From NCBI GenBank assembly GCA_014338005.1, contig QUBZ01000021.1, positions 1-50,155 on the forward strand: 50,155 nucleotides of DNA. Reading direction: 5' to 3'. The notes below the pieces were generated by a model. That model was not told the DNA's origin. It was given only the letters and a program-made list of their open reading frames with translations, and made no database searches. Within the stretch, counting starts at the first letter, position 1; every line of letters starts with the position of its first letter. Made by a program: the position numbers and the translations under genes. Below, in pieces: positions 1-7,397 of this stretch. Origin of the DNA: Chloroflexota bacterium. GTDB lineage: Bacteria; Chloroflexota; Anaerolineae; Aggregatilineales; Phototrophicaceae.

Positions 1-28
1 GTTTTGGGGTATCCTGGTTGTTGTTCAT
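1..28 (-). CDS. start of an unidentified gene, cut by the left edge
   Basis: On the minus strand an ATG at 28-26 opens a frame (MNNNQDTPK) that runs off the window. A good ribosome-binding stretch (GAGGAAAGGA) lies about 8 bases upstream of the ATG. The gene would be divergent from the methyltransferase gene. Only nine codons are visible, so no function can be given. Existence of the gene is an inference from the start-site signals alone. Confidence 0.4.
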
Positions 29-174
29 GGTCGTGTCCTTTCCTCGTTCCTCTATTCTCTACCTGACACGCCATTTACACCATTTATTTTACAGACTCAT
101 CGGAACTCGAAAATGCCGTTGATTTTGGCCTGCCCGAAATTGATGATCGTTATCATGTTTGGCGAGTACCTTTA

Positions 175-1212
175 TTGGCTCGCTTCAGTAGTCAACGGAT
201 TGGGGAAATCGTCATTGATGCTTATACATCACTTATCTCGATTGATAAATCAACAGACTCTAAAACTTTAGAATCGCGCCTACTGGGACGAGAAACAAAC
301 AGCAGCGAAGGCGCTTCGAGACAAAGAAAACCTGAAAAGGTCAAAACATATGAGCTTTCTATGTTGCGCAATACTATTGCTCTAGGGGATAGCGAAGCGA
401 TTTTGCGTACTTTGCCTTCAGGAAGTATTGATCTCGTTTTCACTTCACCACCGTATTACAATGCAAAGCCTGAGTATGCCGACTATATCACCTACGAAGA
501 ATATCTCCTAAAAATTCGCAAGATTATTCAAGCCGTTCATCACGTTTTAGCCGAAGGGCGGTTCTTTGTAATCAATGTTGCTCCTGTTCTTATTAGACGG
601 GCTAACCGTAACGAAGCTTCAAGACGGATTGCGGTGCCATTTGATATTCATCGGCTGTTTATTGAGGAGGGTTACGACTTTATTGACGACATCATCTGGG
701 AAAAACCGGAAGGAGCAGGGTGGGCTACAAGCAGAGGCCGCCGCTTTGCGGCTGACCGTAGCCCTCTCCAGTATAAACCGACCCCCGTTACGGAATATAT
801 TCTGGTCTATCGCAAGCATACGGATAAGCTAATTGACTGGAATATTCGCGCACATCCTGAACCGGAGTTGGTGAAGGCATCACGAATCGAAGAAAACTAC
901 GAACGAACTAATATCTGGCGAATAACACCTGCACACGATAAACGCCACCCCGCCGTATTCCCCTTAGAACTTGCAGAGAGAGTTATCAGCTATTATTCCT
1001 TTAAAAAAGATGTTGTGCTGGATCCATTTGCAGGCATAGGTACGGTTGGGCGCGCGGCTGTCAGATTAGATCGTCGCTTCGTTCTAATCGAACGTGAGAA
1101 ACAGTATGTTGAGGTCATTCGTCATGAAGCTAAATCGTGGTTAGGACACAAAGCAAAACACATTTTGACTATCAACTGCTCGCCAATTGACATAAGTGAC
1201 ACCCTGTTTTAA
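175..1212 (+). CDS. DNA methyltransferase, beta-class amino-MTase (N4-cytosine or N6-adenine) of a type II R-M system
   Basis: Transfers a methyl group from S-adenosylmethionine to an exocyclic amino group of DNA, protecting host sites from the neighbouring nuclease. Catalytic motif IV, TSPPYYN, is at residues 90-96. The SAM-binding motif [11 protein letters not shown] is at 282-292. The order IV-then-I is that of beta-class enzymes, and SPPY is commonest in N4-cytosine enzymes, though the base is not certain. The coordinates use the first standard start, TTG at 175. However, the same open frame continues upstream to the stop at 64-66 and reads like protein ([19 protein letters not shown] just before residue 1), so the real protein probably starts further up, perhaps at ATT 73 or 82. 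It is followed after 10 bases by the endonuclease gene. The region is A+T-richer than the rest, consistent with horizontal acquisition. Confidence 0.85.
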   Translation: MARFSSQRIGEIVIDAYTSLISIDKSTDSKTLESRLLGRETNSSEGASRQRKPEKVKTYELSMLRNTIALGDSEAILRTLPSGSIDLVFTSPPYYNAKPEYADYITYEEYLLKIRKIIQAVHHVLAEGRFFVINVAPVLIRRANRNEASRRIAVPFDIHRLFIEEGYDFIDDIIWEKPEGAGWATSRGRRFAADRSPLQYKPTPVTEYILVYRKHTDKLIDWNIRAHPEPELVKASRIEENYERTNIWRITPAHDKRHPAVFPLELAERVISYYSFKKDVVLDPFAGIGTVGRAAVRLDRRFVLIEREKQYVEVIRHEAKSWLGHKAKHILTINCSPIDISDTLF

Positions 1213-1222
1213 GGAGTCAACG

Positions 1223-1426
1223 ATGGCGGATAAGAAATCAATCTCGAGGTTATCGGAGCTTTTGTCATCTTCTGAGCTAGAACTCATTTCTGCCAAAGGT
1301 GGAAACCTGATAAAAACTGTAGGTTTAGAATCTATTCGCGATGTTGTGTTTGATGTGTTAACAGGAAGGAATATCAGAAATTCAACTGAAAATTTGACCC
1401 GTAGAAGAATTGCTATGCTATCTTAA
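1223..1426 (+). CDS. N-terminal fragment of a frameshifted type II restriction endonuclease
   Basis: A 67-residue frame starts at ATG 1223, with AAGGAG at 1211-1216 overlapping the end of the methyltransferase gene. It ends at TAA 1424-1426 with TRRRIAMLS. The adjacent frame carries on at once with LKLFIEGSHKADHFVDDLPK, joining the 1465-2319 frame without a break. Restoring one base near 1421-1424 would fuse both into a single protein of about 365 residues. I therefore read this as the 5' part of the nuclease gene, not as a separate small protein. Whether the lesion is a real mutation or an assembly error cannot be told here. Confidence 0.6.
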   Translation: MADKKSISRLSELLSSSELELISAKGGNLIKTVGLESIRDVVFDVLTGRNIRNSTENLTRRRIAMLS

Positions 1427-1464
1427 AACTTTTTATAGAAGGTTCACATAAAGCCGACCATTTT

Positions 1465-2319
1465 GTGGACGACTTGCCTAAGCTGGCAATGCAAACACTT
1501 AAACAGCGAGGTGCGTCCGTTGAAAAATTGCTGGCTGCCTGGGTGCTGGGGTTGACCGGCAAAGGTATTCAGAACGTGCTACGAAGTGACCATCGTTTAG
1601 TCCAAGAGTATCAACATGCATATGTTGATACTTGTAATCAGGTTGTTGCGCGATATCGGCAAGAGTACGGCGAATTAACGGGGTTTCTAGAACTCGGAAC
1701 GGGCGTAAAGGCTAATTTGGACTGGCTCTTTATGGTATATCTGTTAAATACTATCGGTTCTCAGACTCTAACCATTAGAGGGTCTGAGAAATCGCTTTAT
1801 GGAAAGTTCTTCGAAAAGTTAATTCTTGGGTCTTTACTACAGATATTAGGATTTGAACATGTACCCTCAGGCGATTCGGAACGACTGAATCGCGTTTTCT
1901 GGCTTTCATCAAATATCGAACGTGAGCGCGAAAGCGATGCAACTCTGTTATATGAACCCGGAAAGGGAATCCGCTTTGATATTGGCTTCATTGGCAGTGG
2001 AAACACAGAAATTTCGCTGGACAAGGTGTCACGCTATCGCCGGGAAGTTGAGATGGGTAGCACCCACTGGTTTATGGTAACCATTATTCTTGTTGATCGG
2101 ATCGGCGAGCGCAGCAATATAGAGCATCTGGCCCAGGAAATTGGCGGAACAATTATCCAAATGAGCGCCGGATATTGGCCGCAAAAAGTTGCCCGAACGC
2201 TCAATCGCATACTGGGTTTCGAGCATGTATTGATTGAAATGGAGCAAGATGATATTGAGGACTATTTGAAGCAAAAACTTCAGGAAGTATCTCTGGTTAA
2301 CTTTCTCCCTAATACGTAA
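1465..2319 (+). CDS. type II restriction endonuclease, main C-terminal part (possibly CfrBI-like)
   Basis: This is the longer part of the nuclease gene. GTG 1465 is only the first standard start codon in the frame. Protein-like sequence extends upstream to about 1423, where it meets the 1223-1426 fragment. Identification rests on three things: the position directly after a DNA methyltransferase, the overall look of the sequence (LTIRGSEKS at about 103-111, RESDATLLYE, RFDIGFIGSGNTEISLDK), and my recollection of CfrBI-family nucleases, which I cannot check. D172, E182 and K187 are candidate PD-(D/E)XK-type residues, but their spacing is not diagnostic. If the frameshift is real, the nuclease is probably inactive and the methyltransferase is an orphan. 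Alternative: another type II nuclease family. Confidence 0.6.
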   Translation: MDDLPKLAMQTLKQRGASVEKLLAAWVLGLTGKGIQNVLRSDHRLVQEYQHAYVDTCNQVVARYRQEYGELTGFLELGTGVKANLDWLFMVYLLNTIGSQTLTIRGSEKSLYGKFFEKLILGSLLQILGFEHVPSGDSERLNRVFWLSSNIERERESDATLLYEPGKGIRFDIGFIGSGNTEISLDKVSRYRREVEMGSTHWFMVTIILVDRIGERSNIEHLAQEIGGTIIQMSAGYWPQKVARTLNRILGFEHVLIEMEQDDIEDYLKQKLQEVSLVNFLPNT

Positions 2320-2587
2320 TCCAAATTAATATGAATAAATATACTACGATGGACGAATGCGCCCTGGCGGAGTGAGGAGAGCGATCATGACGGATAAACT
2401 CAAACCCGGAATCGGAATAAACGATCTGTACGTCGAACCAATGCCAGGGCAGTAACGCTGCCGGCGGCACGCTCGCCATTATAGCCGAATGAGAAACGCC
2501 CGGCGCGGCGCACATCGCCTCGCGCCCGGCCTGCCGGTGTGTTATGTTATAGGCGGTTGACCGTTTAGTTGAAACAACGCCTGTAAC

Positions 2588-4060
2588 TTGGAACGCAGAA
2601 CACGGAACATCTTTTTATCTCCTTTCGACCGGCTGGTACTGGTCGTCGCGCTGCTGCTTGCAGGCGCGGTTGGGCTGACACTCGTCCTGGGCGACCGGGT
2701 GGGCGTGACGCTCCAGCGTGCCGCGCCGCTGGGCCAGGCCCGCAGCACCAGCCGCATTATCATGCAGTTCAGCGAAACCATGAACCGCGACAGCGTAGCC
2801 GAACGGCTGTATGTGGCGCAGGTGAAGCCGGAAGCGGCGGCCAACCCCGACGCGCTGCGCCCCGATGACGTGCTGGCGCAGGTCGGCGGGCAGATCACCT
2901 GGAGCAGCGCAACGTTAACCTTCACCCCGGCGGCGGCGCTGATGCCGGGCGCGGCTTACGTGGTGCAGTTGGAGGCCGGCGCAGCCGGCGAAACCGGGCG
3001 GCAGGTGCTTTCGGAATACCGCTTCAGTTTTATGGTACGCAGCCCGCGCGTGGCTTATCTCGCCCCTGCCAGCGGCGCGCCGCTCAATATCTGGCTGGCC
3101 GATCCTGCCGACTTGTCCGGCGCGCGGCAGATCACTTTCAGCCCATCGGGAGTGTTCGATTTCGGCGTCAGCCCGGACGGAAGCGCAGTCGCCTATTCCG
3201 AGCGCAACACCAACACCGGCACGTCGGACATCAAACTGCTGAACCTAGAAACCGGCGCGGTGCAGCAGCTTACCAACTGCCAGGATGCCGACTGTACGAC
3301 CCCGGTCTGGCGGCCTGATGGCCGCGTCATCGGCTACGAGCGCGTGGAATTAAACAGCGATCTGGAGAACGTGGGCGTCAGCCCCACCCGCATCTGGCTG
3401 ATTGACCTGAGTACGACGCCCGCCACCACGCGCCCGCTGTTCGACGACTCGCAGATTCTCGGCTACGGCTTGCAGTGGTCGCGGGACGGCAGCCGCGCTA
3501 CCGTGTTCGATATCAACAGCCAGGGTATCCTGCTGCACGACTTCAACACCGGCGTGACGGCCATCATACCCAGCCGCTACGGCAGCACCGGGTCGCTTTC
3601 GCCGGACGGCACAAAAATCGTATTCCCGGAAGTGACGCTGGCCGCCGGTCAGGCGCGTTCGTATTTGCAGCTGGCCGATGTGACCGCACAGACGGTCGAG
3701 CCGCTGAGCTACCCCGACGATGCAGTGGACGACGACGCAGCGGCCTGGAGTCCTGACGGCCAAAAGCTGGTTATCGCGCGGCGTTATACCGACGACCGCT
3801 TCACGCCGGGGCGGCAGCTTTTTCTGATGAACCCGGCGGACGGCAGCGCCGAGCCGCTGGTGGTGGACGAGCGTTACGCCAACGGCTTTTTTTCCTTCGA
3901 CCCCACCGGCCAGCAGATCGCCATCCAGCGTTTTCCGCAGCTTATGCCGGACGGCCAGCTGAACAATACCGGCACGCCGGAAATCTGGACGTACAACCTG
4001 TCAACCGGCGCGCTGGCGCAGGTGGCGGTGGACGCTTTTTACCCCCGCTGGGTGCCGTAG
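2588..4060 (+). CDS. membrane-anchored Ig-like / TolB-type beta-propeller protein
   Basis: A 490-residue protein with one N-terminal membrane segment (about 13-35). A Big_5/SbsA-like Ig domain follows (about 50-150, including IIMQFSETMNRDSV). The rest is a beta-propeller made of PD40/TolB-like blades, with recurring motifs VSPDGSAVAY, WRPDGRVIGY, LSPDGTKIVF and WSPDGQKLVI. It is likely anchored outside the membrane, where such propellers usually serve as binding scaffolds; no enzymatic residues are evident. The only standard start before the upstream stop (2570-2572) is TTG 2588. It is followed by a heptamer-repeat spacer and a TlpA-like thioredoxin gene on the same strand. A second, shorter TolB-like protein is at 24732-25517. 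The ligand is unknown. Confidence 0.75.
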   Translation: MERRTRNIFLSPFDRLVLVVALLLAGAVGLTLVLGDRVGVTLQRAAPLGQARSTSRIIMQFSETMNRDSVAERLYVAQVKPEAAANPDALRPDDVLAQVGGQITWSSATLTFTPAAALMPGAAYVVQLEAGAAGETGRQVLSEYRFSFMVRSPRVAYLAPASGAPLNIWLADPADLSGARQITFSPSGVFDFGVSPDGSAVAYSERNTNTGTSDIKLLNLETGAVQQLTNCQDADCTTPVWRPDGRVIGYERVELNSDLENVGVSPTRIWLIDLSTTPATTRPLFDDSQILGYGLQWSRDGSRATVFDINSQGILLHDFNTGVTAIIPSRYGSTGSLSPDGTKIVFPEVTLAAGQARSYLQLADVTAQTVEPLSYPDDAVDDDAAAWSPDGQKLVIARRYTDDRFTPGRQLFLMNPADGSAEPLVVDERYANGFFSFDPTGQQIAIQRFPQLMPDGQLNNTGTPEIWTYNLSTGALAQVAVDAFYPRWVP

Positions 4061-4073
4061 GGGAGAGCTGCCC

Positions 4074-4148
4074 GTTCCAAGTTACCAGTTACCGGTTTTT
4101 AGCCCTGATAATTATTGACTACAGACTATTGACTAACGATTACCGACG
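4074..4148 (+). repeat. period-7 intergenic repeat array
   Basis: The whole spacer before the thioredoxin start can be cut into heptamers without a gap. The first units follow GTTACCA (4074-4101) and later units follow TGACTAN (4116-4136), ending directly at ATG 4149. No open frame or tRNA is present. It belongs with the arrays at 4744-4778, 4898-4936, 9477-9504, 24669-24703 and 36197-36252. It resembles in design the heptanucleotide STRR repeats known from cyanobacteria; the relationship is inference. Confidence 0.6.
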
Positions 4149-4739
4149 ATGACTTCCCCGAACCAACCTCCACCAAGCCTAAGCCGCCGGCCATCGCCGG
4201 TGCTGCTGATTTTTCTGATCTTCCCCGCGCTGGGGCTGGTCGCGGCGGCGGCTTTTGCGCTGGCGAACCGGGGCGAAACCGGCGCGCCGCCCACGCCGCT
4301 GCCGGTCACGCTGGCGCAGCCGTCGCTTATGAACCGGAGCGCGCCCAATTTTGAACTGCCGGGGCTGGACGGCGGGACTTACCGCCTGTCCAGCTATCGC
4401 GGACAGGTGGTGTTCATCAACTTCTGGGCGACCTGGTGCGAGCCGTGCCGCCGTGAACTGCCCGCGCTGGACGATTTTGAGGCCGCCGGCGCGAAAGTTC
4501 TGGCGGTCAACAACGGCGAAACGGCGGAACAGGTCGAGTCCTTTCTGGAAGCGAACGGCGTTCAAAAGCTGGCGGTGCTGCTGGACGCCGATTTTGCCGT
4601 CAGCCGCCGCTACCGCGCCGACCGCCTGCCCATGACCTATGTGCTTGACCCGGCGGGCGTGGTGCGGTATATCCATATCGGCGAAATCACGGCGGAAGAC
4701 CTGGCTGCTTATGTCGAGGCCTTAACGTCCGGTTCTTAG
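4149..4739 (+). CDS. TlpA/ResA-like thiol-disulfide oxidoreductase
   Basis: A 196-residue membrane-anchored thioredoxin. The hydrophobic segment at about 17-40 tethers it outside the membrane. The thioredoxin fold starts with APNFELPGLDG and carries the redox pair in WCEPC (C97, C100). Further on, LPMTYVLDPAGVVRYIHIGE holds the cis-proline region (LPMTYVLD) typical of TlpA/ResA proteins. It would reduce disulfides in exported proteins, for example apocytochromes; no cytochrome maturation gene is visible nearby, so the client is unknown. It lies downstream of the propeller gene, with a period-7 repeat array filling the spacer. The length is normal for the family. Confidence 0.88.
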   Translation: MTSPNQPPPSLSRRPSPVLLIFLIFPALGLVAAAAFALANRGETGAPPTPLPVTLAQPSLMNRSAPNFELPGLDGGTYRLSSYRGQVVFINFWATWCEPCRRELPALDDFEAAGAKVLAVNNGETAEQVESFLEANGVQKLAVLLDADFAVSRRYRADRLPMTYVLDPAGVVRYIHIGEITAEDLAAYVEALTSGS

Positions 4740-4789
4740 TGCAGTTTCCAGTTACAAGTTGTCAGTTACCGGTTTAAATCACAACCCTT
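4737..4789. repeat. dispersed 53-bp repeat, copy 1
   Basis: This element begins TAGTGC, ends ACAACCCTT, and recurs at 24662-24714 with three mismatches over 53 bases. Its core is five consecutive heptamers of the form GTTNCCA (4744-4778). It begins inside the stop codon of the thioredoxin gene, so it forms the start of that gene's 3' flank. No coding potential is seen. Confidence 0.8.
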
Positions 4790-4897
4790 GATGACCCTGA
4801 ATACCTGATCTGGCATCTTATGGACTCGTGATTTACAGGCAGTATTCAAACCTGATATGTTAAGATTATACTAGAGACTGATAACCAGAGGCCCAGA

Positions 4898-4936
4898 GAC
4901 TAAAGACTAAAGACTAAAGACTAAAGACTAAAGACT
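4898..4936. repeat. tandem GACTAAA repeat
   Basis: Five exact copies of the heptamer GACTAAA followed by GACT, ending 16 bases before the ATG of the glycosyltransferase gene at 4953. The pure tandem could change length by slippage. The remainder of the 213-base spacer (4790-4897) shows nothing else recognisable. Confidence 0.9.
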
Positions 4937-4952
4937 GACGGACTAACGACCG

Positions 4953-6077
4953 ATGAGCATCTATGATGTGCTGTCCCGCCTGTTTCCCACCCGCCCCGCG
5001 CCGGAAAATCCCCGGCGTATTGTGCTGATTCAGCCCTGCTGCATCGGTGATGTGGTGCTGGCGACGGCGGCGCTGGCCGCGCTGCGGCGCGCGTATCCGG
5101 CGGCGTTTATCACCTGGGCGGTCGGAAGCTGGTCAAAAGGTGTGATCGAGGCGCACCCGATGGTGGACGCCGTGATGGACACCGGCCCGGAGGCGCTGCC
5201 GGTGTATTCGCCGCGCAGCCTGTGGCGTTTTGCCGCCAACCTGCGCGCCGGGCGTTTTGACCTGGCGGTTTCGCTGGTGCGCTCCCCGTTGATGAGCGCC
5301 GCCGTGCTGCTGGCGGGCATCCCACACCGCGCCGGCTTGGACAGCGCCGGGCGTGGTTTTGGTTATAATCTGCGCGTTCCGGTTGACCCGCACGCGCCCC
5401 GCCACGAGGCCGAAATTTACCTGGATGTGGCGCGCGCGCTGGGGCTGGATGTGTCCGGCTGCCGCGCCACCATACCCACGCGGGAATCTGACCGGGATTA
5501 TGTGCGGGCGCTGCTGGACGAGCAGGACATCGGCGCGCCGTATATCGTCCTGTCGCCGGCGGGCGGGCGCAACCCCGGCATGGTGATGGACACCAAACGC
5601 TGGCCGCCGCATCACCTGGCCGTCCTGGCCGACCGGCTGGCGGCGCGGCTGGCGGCACGGGTGGTGCTGGTTGGCGGGCCGGACGACGATCTGCTGCTGG
5701 CGGCGGTGGCGGAAATCATGCAGTCACCGGCTCTGCGGCTGGCCGGGAAACTGAGCTTCGGCCAAATCGCGGCGCTGGCAGCGGGGGCGCGGCTGTACGT
5801 GGGCAGCGATACCGGCCTCACCCATCTGGCGGCGGCAGCCGGCGCGCCGACGGTGATGATCCTGGGGCCGTCCGACCCGGCGCGGTATGCGCCCTTTGCC
5901 GACAGCGCCGTCGCCCTTTGGAAGCCGGTTCCCGTCAGCCGGAGCGGTGTGGCCGGCGGCGCGCCGAAAGACTGGGACTGGGCGCGCGACGGCATCGGCG
6001 TGGACGAGGCGGAGGCGCGCATCCTGGCTTTTTTGGAAAACGCCGCGCCGGGATATAAACCTAAAAACATCGGTTAA
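4953..6077 (+). CDS. glycosyltransferase family 9 (heptosyltransferase-like)
   Basis: A 374-residue GT-B fold protein. The N-terminal RRIVLIQPCCIGDVVLATAAL is the GT9 entry motif. The C-terminal half has VGSDTGLTHLAAAAGAP followed by ILGPSDPARYAP, the nucleotide-sugar-binding signature of ADP-heptose:LPS heptosyltransferases. It probably transfers a sugar onto a cell-surface polysaccharide or lipid. Chloroflexota generally lack classical LPS, so the acceptor and donor are not known. It sits alone between a tandem-repeat spacer and an unrelated small gene; another glycosyltransferase (GT4) is at 12892-14067. ATG 4953 fits the family start. Confidence 0.85.
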   Translation: MSIYDVLSRLFPTRPAPENPRRIVLIQPCCIGDVVLATAALAALRRAYPAAFITWAVGSWSKGVIEAHPMVDAVMDTGPEALPVYSPRSLWRFAANLRAGRFDLAVSLVRSPLMSAAVLLAGIPHRAGLDSAGRGFGYNLRVPVDPHAPRHEAEIYLDVARALGLDVSGCRATIPTRESDRDYVRALLDEQDIGAPYIVLSPAGGRNPGMVMDTKRWPPHHLAVLADRLAARLAARVVLVGGPDDDLLLAAVAEIMQSPALRLAGKLSFGQIAALAAGARLYVGSDTGLTHLAAAAGAPTVMILGPSDPARYAPFADSAVALWKPVPVSRSGVAGGAPKDWDWARDGIGVDEAEARILAFLENAAPGYKPKNIG

Positions 6078-6160
6078 AAAACTGTGACGTTCCGTTAAAA
6101 TCATTAAGCTATACAGAGAAACGTCCGCGTTTATAATGGTGGCATGGGAATCAGCTACGG

Positions 6161-6667
6161 ATGCAGACGATGATTCACAATTACCCGGTTTACGTGCGCG
6201 TGCCAACCGAAAACGAAACACCTTACCTGAAAAATCGAAGCTGTGCCGAAGCAATCATCGGCGTGGTGATTGAAGCGCAGAAGCAGGAGTGGATGCAGCT
6301 TCACGGATTTGTCGTGCTGCCAGAGGCACTGGAACTGGTAGCGACGCCTACCAAACAGGGCGTGGCCGGCATGGTTGCCCACATCCAGTCGGAAACCATT
6401 CCGCTGCTGGCGATCCTGCTGCCGGGCGCGAACCTGATCTGGGAAAAACGCTTCATGCAAATTCCGCTGACCTCCCAGCGGGCGCTGGATGCCCGGCTGG
6501 CGATGCTGCTGCTGGCCCCGGTCGCCTGCGGCATTGTGGAGATGGCCGCCTCGTACCCTTACAGTTCGGCCAATCCGCGTTATGCGGCGGCCGTTTCGGC
6601 CTACAGCGGCTTCCAGAAACCGCCAGAAACCGAAAATGCAGCGGACGCGCAGAAAGCCGCTTCTTAA
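6161..6667 (+). CDS. degenerate Y1/REP-type transposase-like protein without HUH motif
   Basis: A 168-residue protein that follows the plan of REP-associated tyrosine transposases (TnpA_REP, Y1_Tnp). LHGFVVLPEALELVATP (about 47-63) stands where active members have a segment like FVVMPNHVHLL. IWEKRFMQIPLTSQRALDAR corresponds to the region after the motif Trp-x-x-x-[Y/F]. LLAPVACGIVEMAASYPYSS matches the C-terminal NPVRAGLV...YPYSS block. The metal-binding HUH histidines are absent (E and L instead), so DNA cleavage is unlikely. It may be a domesticated or decaying copy, but the frame is intact. Start ATG 6161 or 6170. A hairpin follows at 6688-6722. Confidence 0.55.
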   Translation: MQTMIHNYPVYVRVPTENETPYLKNRSCAEAIIGVVIEAQKQEWMQLHGFVVLPEALELVATPTKQGVAGMVAHIQSETIPLLAILLPGANLIWEKRFMQIPLTSQRALDARLAMLLLAPVACGIVEMAASYPYSSANPRYAAAVSAYSGFQKPPETENAADAQKAAS

Positions 6668-6687
6668 GGCGGCCTTCGACTTGCGGC

Positions 6688-6722
6688 TTTCCAGCCCTTC
6701 AGTGGGCCTGGTTTTCTGGAAA
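6688..6722 (+). terminator. hairpin downstream of the transposase-like gene
   Basis: TTTCCAG (6688-6694) pairs with CTGGAAA (6716-6722), and inside it GCCC (6694-6697) faces GGGC (6704-6707). A short TTTT lies within the 3' side. It starts 21 bases after the stop codon. It could be a terminator or a REP-like palindrome linked to the transposase relative. Confidence 0.4.
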
Positions 6723-6759
6723 CCGTACCCTTCAAAATATGGCGGCGCTTTTCCCGCGA

Positions 6760-7290
6760 TCAGGCGCAGGTTTTCAGTTTGTCCACGTAATACTGCGCGA
6801 AGTTCAAAAAGCGTATGATCTCGGTGGTGTGGTCGAGGATTTCCGCCGCTACCTCGGCCATGCCCTTGCCGTTTGGCAGCCGCCGCCGGATGGCGCGTAC
6901 CGCCGGGTCGGCCTGGAGGGCGCTGGCAGCCTGGTGGATGTAAACCGCGTGTTCCTTTAGCGCCTGCACCATGCTCGTGATGTACAGCGCCGGCGTGTAC
7001 TGGGTAGGCAGCGTGGCGCTGCCGCCCTGGATGATGTCCACCATTTCGGCGGCGTTCCAGCGCATGGTCACGAACACGTCGCGCAGGCCGGTGGTCGGCA
7101 GGTCGCCGGGCATCGGGTCGGCCAGCAGCACAGTGTCGGTTTCCGGCAGGCGAAAGATGATCTGGGTATAAACGTGGATGACGGTTGACGTGAGCTTTAT
7201 TTTGTCCTGGAGCGCACCGTGCATCACCGTATTGATAAAATGCTGTGGGTTATAACGTTCCCATTGGGAGCGTGTTTCCTCGTGTAACAT
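6760..7290 (-). CDS. hypothetical protein, 176 aa, helical
   Basis: I do not recognise this protein. The most likely start is ATG 7290 (MLHEETRSQWERYNP); an upstream frame adds 22 residues that do not look protein-like. It has no signal peptide or membrane segment. The middle reads TDTVLLADPMPGDLPTTGLRD. The second half looks helical (LKEHAVYIHQAASALQADP; LPNGKGMAEVAAEILDHTTE), ending in CA. It lies downstream of the thioredoxin-NHL gene on the same strand, separated by a spacer holding a 14-base inverted repeat, one arm of which abuts its start codon. The composition matches the neighbours, so it is probably real. Confidence 0.55.
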   Translation of the reverse strand: MLHEETRSQWERYNPQHFINTVMHGALQDKIKLTSTVIHVYTQIIFRLPETDTVLLADPMPGDLPTTGLRDVFVTMRWNAAEMVDIIQGGSATLPTQYTPALYITSMVQALKEHAVYIHQAASALQADPAVRAIRRRLPNGKGMAEVAAEILDHTTEIIRFLNFAQYYVDKLKTCA

Positions 7291-7293
7291 CGT

Positions 7294-7381
7294 GCGCCCA
7301 TCCTTACTCAAAGTTGATTCACTTTTGTTATATGAAACCAACCTAACACAAACCATAATAAAGGTTTGTAAGGATGGGCGC
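7294..7381. repeat. 14-bp inverted repeat flanking a gene start
   Basis: GCGCCCATCCTTAC (7294-7307) and its exact reverse complement GTAAGGATGGGCGC (7368-7381) are separated by 60 A+T-rich bases. One arm supplies the ribosome-binding sequence just upstream of ATG 7290 (minus strand); the other lies 16 bases beyond the stop of the 7398-9452 gene. If transcribed, the stem would hide the binding site. Confidence 0.6.
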
Positions 7382-7397
7382 GCCGTTGAAATGTGGT

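Noticed and set aside
1415..1430. Programmed -1 frameshift in the restriction gene
   Set aside because: No X-XXY-YYZ heptamer in the right phase before the stop, and no clear downstream stem; a simple deletion is the easier explanation.
2388..2456. 22-codon frame MTDKLKPGIGINDLYVEPMPGQ with a GAGGAG ribosome-binding site
   Set aside because: Good start signals but too short to judge, with no recognisable content; it lies in the junction spacer after the restriction gene. It could be real; not listed as a gene.
2309..2515. 68-codon minus-strand frame in the spacer after the restriction gene
   Set aside because: Starts at the 3' end of the A+T-rich segment boundary, has no ribosome-binding site and no protein-like pattern.
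4898..4936. CRISPR-like array
   Set aside because: The repeat unit is 7 bases without spacers and no cas genes are present; it is a simple tandem repeat.
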